From Bradyrhizobium zhengyangense (lineage in GTDB: Bacteria > Pseudomonadota > Alphaproteobacteria > Rhizobiales > Xanthobacteraceae): a stretch of 64,000 bases of DNA. The stretch lies in contig NZ_JAKLUA010000001.1 of the NCBI RefSeq assembly GCF_022012435.1, forward strand, positions 496,001 to 560,000, read 5' to 3'. Both the position numbers and the translations under genes were made by a program. How positions within the stretch are numbered: position 1 is the stretch's first letter; the number at the start of each line of letters is the position of its first letter. This document shows positions 58,973-64,000 of the stretch, piece by piece. The notes beneath the pieces were generated by a model. That model was not told the DNA's origin, searched no databases, and was given only the letters and a program-made list of their open reading frames with translations.

Positions 58973-61849
58973 CTACGACGCCTGCTTCAGCCGCTCCAGC
59001 GCCTCGAGCAGCTTGGCCTTGCGGGCCAGCGCCGCCTCGCGCTTTTCGCGCTCTTCCTCGACGACCTCTTCGGCCGCGTTGGCGACGAACTTCTCGTTGG
59101 CGAGCTTGGACTCGGCACGCTTGATGTCGGCGTCGGCCTTGCCGATTTCCTTGTCGAGGCGTGCACGCTCGGCGGCGAAATCGACCACGCCCTTCAGCGG
59201 CAGCGCCGCGACCTCGCCGCGCACGAGGAGTTGAACCGCTCCGTCAGGCGCGCGATCGGCGAAGGAGATGTCCGACAGCCGCGCCATGCGCTTGATGACG
59301 TCGGTCCAGCGTGGCGCACGTTCCCTGGTCTCGGCCGAGGCCCCCGCGAGCACGAGGGCCGTCAGCGTCGCCGGTGCAATATTCATCTCGGCGCGCACCG
59401 AGCGGATCTGCGTGATCAGGTCGATCACCCAGCCGATCTCCGCCTCCGCCTTGGGATCGGTGAAGTCGGCGTGGTCGAAGATCGGCATCACGAACGCCGG
59501 CGAGACCAGCGGATCGGTCGGCCCGGCTGCAGCCGCGAGCATCGCAAGCTGCTCCGGTGTCGGCTCAGCCCGCTTCAGCGGCCATGGTGCCAGCGCGAGC
59601 AGGCCATCGCGCTTGGCCGTTACCTCCCACAGCTCTTCGGTGATGAAGGGCATGAAGGGGTGCAGCAGCTTCAGGATCTCGTCGCGCGCCCAGGCGACCA
59701 TGGCGCGGGTCTCGTCCTTGGCGGGGCTATCGGGACCGAGCAGGACGGGCTTGGCGAGTTCAACATACCAATCGCAATAGACGTTCCAGACGAAGCGGTA
59801 GATCGCGCCGGCGGCATCGTTGAAGCGATAGGCCTCGATGGCTTCGGTCACCTCGCGCGTGGTGTGCGCGCTTTCATGGGCGATCCAGCGGTTCAGCGTT
59901 TCCTTGGCCTTGGCCGGCTCGAAACCTTCGGGCACGGCGCAATGGTTCATCTCGGCGAAGCGCGAGGCGTTCCAGAGCTTGGTCGCGAAATTGCGGTAGC
60001 CTTCGACGCGGCTGGTGGCGAGCTTGATGTCGCGCCCTTGCGCGGCCATCGCAGCCAACGTGAAGCGCAACGCGTCGGCGCCATATTCGTCGATCAGGTT
60101 GAGGGGATCGATGACGTTGCCTTTGGACTTCGACATCTTGGCGCCCTTCTCGTCGCGGACGAGGGCGTGGATGTAGATCGTCGAGAACGGGATCTCCTTC
60201 ATGAAGTGAAGGCCCATCATCATCATTCGGGCGACCCAGAAGAAGATGATGTCGAAGCCGGTCACCAGCGCGTTGGTCGGGTAGTAGCGCTGCACCTCGG
60301 GCGCATCTTCAGGCCAGCCGAGCGTCGAGAACGGCCACAGCGCTGAGGAGAACCAGGTGTCGAGCACGTCCTCATCGCGCGTGATGAAGCCTTCGCGCTT
60401 GTTGCGGTCGAGCGCCATTTCGCGGCCCTGTTCGACCGTGATGACTTCCTGCTCGACATAATAGCCGAGCGCATGGCTGATCGCCTCCTCCTCGGTCTCT
60501 GCGACGAACACCTTGCCGTCTGGGCCGTACCAAGCCGGGATCTGATGGCCCCACCAGAGCTGGCGCGAAATGCACCAGGGCTGGATGTTCTCCATCCACT
60601 CGTAATAGGTCTTCTCCCAATTCTTCGGCACGAAGGTCGTCTCGCCCGAACGCACCGCCGCAATCGCAGGCTTTGCCAGCGTTTTGGCGTCGACATACCA
60701 CTGATCGGTGAGATACGGCTCGATCACGCTGTTGGACCGATCACCGTGCGGGACCATGTGGGTGTGCGGCTCGATGCGCTCGACGAAGCCGAACGATTCC
60801 AGCCGCTCGACGATGCGCTTGCGCGCCGCGAAGCGGTCGACCTTGTTGAACTCCTCGGCGAATTGCGCGGCGCCTTCCGGCAGGCCTTTCAGATAATCCT
60901 CGTTGTCGACGAGGTCGAGGCATCCTTCCTTGTCCAGCACGCTGATGCGGCGCAGGCCGTGGCGATTGCCGACCTCGAAATCGTTGAAGTCGTGCGCCGG
61001 CGTCACCTTCACCGCGCCCGAGCCCTTTTCCGGATCGGAATATTCGTCGGCGACGATCCTGATCTTGCGGCCGACCAGCGGCAGGACCACGTTCTTGCCG
61101 ATCAGCTTCTGATAGCGCTCGTCCTCGGGATGCACGGCTACGCCGGTATCGCCGAGCATGGTCTCGGGCCGCGTGGTGGCAACCACGATGAAGGTCGAGC
61201 GATCCTCCGGATCGAAGGTCTTGCCCTCGATCGGATAGCGCAGGTACCAAAGGTGACCCTTCACCTCGGTCTGCTGCACTTCGAGATCGGAGATCGCGGT
61301 GAGCAGCTTGGTGTCCCAGTTCACCAGCCGCTTGTCCTTGTAGATTAGGCCGTCGCGGTGCAGTTCAACGAACACCTTGATGACGGCCTTGGACAGGCCC
61401 TCGTCCATAGTGAAGCGCTCGCGCGACCAGTCGCAGGAGGCGCCGAGACGCTTGAGCTGGTTGATGATGGTGTCGCCGCTCTCGGCCTTCCACTGCCAGA
61501 CCCGCTCCAGGAACTTCTCGCGACCCATCTCGCGGCGCCCGGGCTGCTGGCGCTCCATCAGCTGCCGCTCGACCACCATCTGGGTGGCGATGCCGGCATG
61601 GTCGGTACCGGGCTGCCACAGCACGTCGCGGCCGCGCATGCGCTCGAACCGGCACAGGATGTCCTGGAGCGTGTTGTTGAGGGCGTGGCCCATGTGCAGC
61701 GAGCCCGTCACGTTCGGCGGCGGGATCACGATGGTAAAGGGCACTGCGTCGCGGCGGTCGGGACGGCCAGCCTTGAAGGCAAGGCTGTCCTCCCACACCA
61801 CGGACATGCGAGCTTCGATATCGGCGGGCTGGTAATTTTTCTCGATCAT
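58973..61849 (-). CDS. valS: Valyl-tRNA synthetase
   Basis: A 958-residue class I synthetase. The HIGH-type site is PPNVTGSLHMGHALN and the KMSKS site is GAKMSKSKGN. The editing domain (TTRPETMLGDTGVAVHP) and the C-terminal coiled coil (ERARLDKEIGKADADIKRAE) are present. The length is normal. A 129-base gap with a small GGAAAGC/GCTTTCC hairpin (61888-61915) separates it from popZ. Confidence 0.97.
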   Translation of the reverse strand: MIEKNYQPADIEARMSVVWEDSLAFKAGRPDRRDAVPFTIVIPPPNVTGSLHMGHALNNTLQDILCRFERMRGRDVLWQPGTDHAGIATQMVVERQLMERQQPGRREMGREKFLERVWQWKAESGDTIINQLKRLGASCDWSRERFTMDEGLSKAVIKVFVELHRDGLIYKDKRLVNWDTKLLTAISDLEVQQTEVKGHLWYLRYPIEGKTFDPEDRSTFIVVATTRPETMLGDTGVAVHPEDERYQKLIGKNVVLPLVGRKIRIVADEYSDPEKGSGAVKVTPAHDFNDFEVGNRHGLRRISVLDKEGCLDLVDNEDYLKGLPEGAAQFAEEFNKVDRFAARKRIVERLESFGFVERIEPHTHMVPHGDRSNSVIEPYLTDQWYVDAKTLAKPAIAAVRSGETTFVPKNWEKTYYEWMENIQPWCISRQLWWGHQIPAWYGPDGKVFVAETEEEAISHALGYYVEQEVITVEQGREMALDRNKREGFITRDEDVLDTWFSSALWPFSTLGWPEDAPEVQRYYPTNALVTGFDIIFFWVARMMMMGLHFMKEIPFSTIYIHALVRDEKGAKMSKSKGNVIDPLNLIDEYGADALRFTLAAMAAQGRDIKLATSRVEGYRNFATKLWNASRFAEMNHCAVPEGFEPAKAKETLNRWIAHESAHTTREVTEAIEAYRFNDAAGAIYRFVWNVYCDWYVELAKPVLLGPDSPAKDETRAMVAWARDEILKLLHPFMPFITEELWEVTAKRDGLLALAPWPLKRAEPTPEQLAMLAAAAGPTDPLVSPAFVMPIFDHADFTDPKAEAEIGWVIDLITQIRSVRAEMNIAPATLTALVLAGASAETRERAPRWTDVIKRMARLSDISFADRAPDGAVQLLVRGEVAALPLKGVVDFAAERARLDKEIGKADADIKRAESKLANEKFVANAAEEVVEEEREKREAALARKAKLLEALERLKQAS

Positions 61850-61978
61850 GGGGCTGCTAGAAAGCCGCGCGCGGGGCTCAAGTCAACGGAAAGCTCAGCG
61901 GCAAAAGGGCTTTCCGGCCCGTTCGGCAGGCCGAATATGGCGCTCAAGCGGGGCTTTATGAGGGCTTGGCTTCGGCCG

Positions 61979-62752
61979 TCACCGACCGCCGCGTGAGACC
62001 CGCTCGATTTCGGCCTTCACAATGCGTTCGACCAGGCCCGGCAGATTGTCGTCGAGCCAGGATTTCAGCATCGGGCGCAGCATCTCCTTGACCAGGTCCT
62101 CCAGCGTCCGCGCGTTGCTGCTGAGCACCGTGTGAGCCAGCGAATTGAAGGCGGATTCGACCGCCGAGACGGTCGACTGGGCCAGAATCGGCTGCTGCGG
62201 CGGCAGCGGCGGCGCGTCGTAATCGACCGGCGCGTAGGACGGCGGAGGCGTTGGACGCGGCGGCGGTGCCTCGGCGAATTCGAGATCGTCGCGCGGCTCG
62301 ACCCTGTGGAAGCTCGGCGGGGGCGGCGCCGGTGTCGGCTCGGGATCCAACGCCATCTCGTCGGTCAGCTCGAGCACGTCGGGCTCTGGCTCTGGCTCAG
62401 GCTCGGGTTCTGGCTCCGGAGCTCGCACCTCAGGCGCAGACGTGGCCTCGTCCAGCCCCGCCAGCAGCGCGTCGATGTCGTCCTGGTTGTTGGGGCCGGC
62501 ATCGGCGGCGGGCGCGGGCGACGGAGGCGGCGCGGGCTTCGCAGCCGGCGGCGGCGCGGGCTTTTCGGCGGCAGGTTTTGCAGGCGCGATTTTGGACGGA
62601 GGGATGTCGGCCATCGGCTTTGCCGCGGGTGCAGGTGCGGGCTTTGCAGCCTCTGCCGGCGGCGGCTTCGCCTCGTCATCAGCAATGATGCGCCGGATCG
62701 AGGCCAGAATCTCCTCCATGGAGGGTTCTGTGACCTTTGCAGGCTGCGTCAT
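61979..62752 (-). CDS. popZ: Polar organising protein PopZ-like (DUF2497)
   Basis: A 257-residue protein; ATG 62752 follows GGAG by 6 bases. The N-terminal helix SMEEILASIRRIIADDE and the C-terminal oligomerisation helices (LEDLVKEMLRPMLKSWLDDN, LPGLVERIVKAEIERVSRGG) are conserved in PopZ of alphaproteobacteria. The 130-residue middle is low-complexity Pro/Ala/Glu, including seven successive Glu-Pro pairs. It should form the polar scaffold that anchors the ParB-origin complex. Confidence 0.92.
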   Translation of the reverse strand: MTQPAKVTEPSMEEILASIRRIIADDEAKPPPAEAAKPAPAPAAKPMADIPPSKIAPAKPAAEKPAPPPAAKPAPPPSPAPAADAGPNNQDDIDALLAGLDEATSAPEVRAPEPEPEPEPEPEPDVLELTDEMALDPEPTPAPPPPSFHRVEPRDDLEFAEAPPPRPTPPPSYAPVDYDAPPLPPQQPILAQSTVSAVESAFNSLAHTVLSSNARTLEDLVKEMLRPMLKSWLDDNLPGLVERIVKAEIERVSRGGR

Positions 62753-63056
62753 CTCCGACTCCACATCATCAACGCCCTCGCATGCGCTGTTTTACACCAA
62801 GCACGACGGCATTGGCCGGTTCCGGATGGGTCGTCCGACATTTTCGTCGCGACAGCCAGACTTGTCCCCAGATCACGGCTCAAAGTGAGGCGGCGCGCCC
62901 CTGCCCCGTCACTCAAGCATTACGCACGCAACATTGGATGCGGGCCGAATCGACCAGCAGCTTCTTGGCAAGGCTATGTCAGGGCTTTTGACGATTGCAA
63001 GCAAAGCGCCGGTCGGTCTCTGCAAGTTTGCGAGGCCGACCGGAGAACTACGGCAA
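62753..63056. other. Gene-free stretch between popZ and the tolC-like gene
   Basis: About 300 bases. The part nearest popZ must carry its promoter. A hairpin near the tolC-like stop is listed separately. Short open frames here lack ribosome sites. No RNA gene was recognised. Confidence 0.45.
63009..63043 (-). terminator. Hairpin downstream of the tolC-like gene
   Basis: The arms CCGGTCGG and CCGACCGG pair over 8 bases around a 19-base loop, 13 bases past the stop. It is followed by a weak T-containing segment on the transcript side. Confidence 0.4.
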
Positions 63057-64000
63057 TCAGCGTCCGTCGGGCGTACGCACGCCGACCCAGCTGTCGCGGA
63101 CCTGGTGGTAGTGCACGCTCGGATCGTAGACGGTGGTGTTTAGGCCGAGCACCTGCGGTGCAAGGCGACCGACGGCTGCGAGCACGTTGTAGGACGCAAC
63201 GACCCGATCGTGCTGTGCGGTGACCAGCGCGACGCGCGCATTGACCAGCGCTTGCTGGGCGTTGAGGACGTCGAGGGTCGTGCGCTGACCGGCCTTGGCT
63301 TCCTCGCGCACACCGTTCAGCGCGATCTCGGACGCGGTGACCTGCGCCTGCGCGGACTGCACCTGCGCCTTGCCGGCCTGCAAAGCCCCCCAGAACTGCA
63401 CCACGTTCGCGCGGACAGTGTCACGAGTCTTCTCGAGGTTCAGACGCTGCTGCGCCAGGTTTTCCTTGGATTGGCGGATCAGCGAATATTCTGCACCGCC
63501 CTGATAGATCGGCACGGAGGCCGTCGCGACGGCGGATGCGGTATTCGTTCGGAAAACCGTCAGCTGCTGCTGGTAGGCTGTGCTGGCAGTCGCATTGAGG
63601 GTGACCGTCGGCAGCAATGCGCCTTCGTTGACCTTGACCTGGAGATAGTTGACGTCGATGCCATACATCGCAGCCGTGACATCGGGATGTTCCGTCAGAC
63701 TGAGCTCGACTGCCGAGGCAAGCGTTGGCGGCAGGAACCGGTCGACCGGGGATCCGGGTGCGAGATTCGACGGCTCGTTGCCGATGACCCGGCGGAAATT
63801 CGCGCGCGTCGTCGTGAGAGTCGATTCCGCTGTCAGCGCTTGAGTCTTGCCGGCAGCCAGCTGCGCTTCGGATTGCGCGACGTCGGTGCGTGTCACCTCG
63901 CCCACGTTGAAGCGATCACGCGTCTGCTTCAGCGTCTGTTCGAGGACACGCACGTTGCTGCGCTGGACTTCAAGGGTCGCGGAGTCGCGCAGATAGTCCA
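63057..64000 (-). CDS. tolC: TolC-family outer-membrane efflux protein (5' part outside window)
   Basis: The frame is open to the right edge; about 314 C-terminal codons are present. A stretch LEQTLKQTRDRFNVGEVTRT and the repeats DVAQSEAQLAAGK, and EEAKAGQRTTLDVLNAQQAL, are the two outer-membrane-factor repeats that build the periplasmic barrel. It exports drugs or proteins with an inner-membrane pump. The end, SWVGVRTPDGR, is typical of rhizobial TolC proteins. A signal peptide would lie outside the window. Confidence 0.94.
   Translation of the reverse strand, partial: DYLRDSATLEVQRSNVRVLEQTLKQTRDRFNVGEVTRTDVAQSEAQLAAGKTQALTAESTLTTTRANFRRVIGNEPSNLAPGSPVDRFLPPTLASAVELSLTEHPDVTAAMYGIDVNYLQVKVNEGALLPTVTLNATASTAYQQQLTVFRTNTASAVATASVPIYQGGAEYSLIRQSKENLAQQRLNLEKTRDTVRANVVQFWGALQAGKAQVQSAQAQVTASEIALNGVREEAKAGQRTTLDVLNAQQALVNARVALVTAQHDRVVASYNVLAAVGRLAPQVLGLNTTVYDPSVHYHQVRDSWVGVRTPDGR

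Noticed and set aside
57626..60346. A 906-codon plus-strand frame crossing lipA, the glycosylase gene and valS
   Set aside because: It spans three clear genes in the wrong frame or strand and shows no domain.
1..64000. tRNA, rRNA, CRISPR array, transposase or phage integrase
   Set aside because: No cloverleaf, rRNA segment, regular direct-repeat array or transposase-like frame was recognised on either strand by eye.

Overview
The window is GC-rich alphaproteobacterial DNA, most likely from Bradyrhizobium or a close relative (Nitrobacteraceae). The grounds are the dusB-ntrB-ntrC and ntrY-ntrX-hfq-hflX gene order, FixK/FNR-type palindromes in several promoters, a popZ gene, small membrane proteins of a Bradyrhizobium type, and a dispersed palindromic repeat next to queC. 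No rRNA, tRNA, CRISPR array, transposase or phage gene was seen.

Layout. 1-4.5 kb: a giant fusion of DyP-type peroxidase, cytochrome P450-like and SGNH-hydrolase domains, cut by the left edge. 4.5-7.6 kb: a cyclase/ATPase/TPR regulator. 7.9-11 kb: a microaerobic-looking group (HtrA-like protease, two tiny membrane proteins, a CBS-BON protein, a diheme cytochrome) with two TTGA-N6-TCAA boxes. 11-17 kb: a PilZ-XRE protein and a copper amine oxidase/serine hydrolase operon divergent from an AraC regulator. 17-21.4 kb: methionine ABC transporter parts, a DASS symporter, an enoyl-CoA hydratase. 21.5-23.1 kb: a cobalt-type nitrile hydratase operon. 23.3-27.6 kb: queC, mazG, a GNAT enzyme, a SUKH protein, hflX and hfq. 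27.8-31.6 kb: ntrX and ntrY. 32-44.7 kb: a carbon-storage/fermentation island. 45.2-48.9 kb: ntrC, ntrB, dusB. 49-51 kb: ispDF and a CinA-family gene. 51.7-56.8 kb: a ba3-type terminal oxidase operon with three multiheme cytochromes. 56.8-64 kb: ratA/COQ10-like, lipA, a 3-methyladenine glycosylase, valS, popZ and the 3' part of a tolC-like gene.

The most interesting region is about 13.5 kb lying between ntrC and ntrY, two genes that are neighbours in many alphaproteobacteria. It encodes a phasin, a PhaC-like DUF3141 protein with a Cys nucleophile, phosphate acetyltransferase, acetate kinase, a FabI-like reductase, a two-subunit CoA transferase, a MaoC-type hydratase and three alpha/beta hydrolases, one of them secreted with two complete catalytic triads. 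Its three transcription units begin at two FixK/FNR-type boxes whose spacing fits activator sites near -41. I infer an oxygen-limited acyl-CoA/polyester storage or overflow module. Its substrate and role are not shown by the sequence.

Most genes are ordinary housekeeping or transport genes. Family calls rest on motifs read by eye; no database search was possible.
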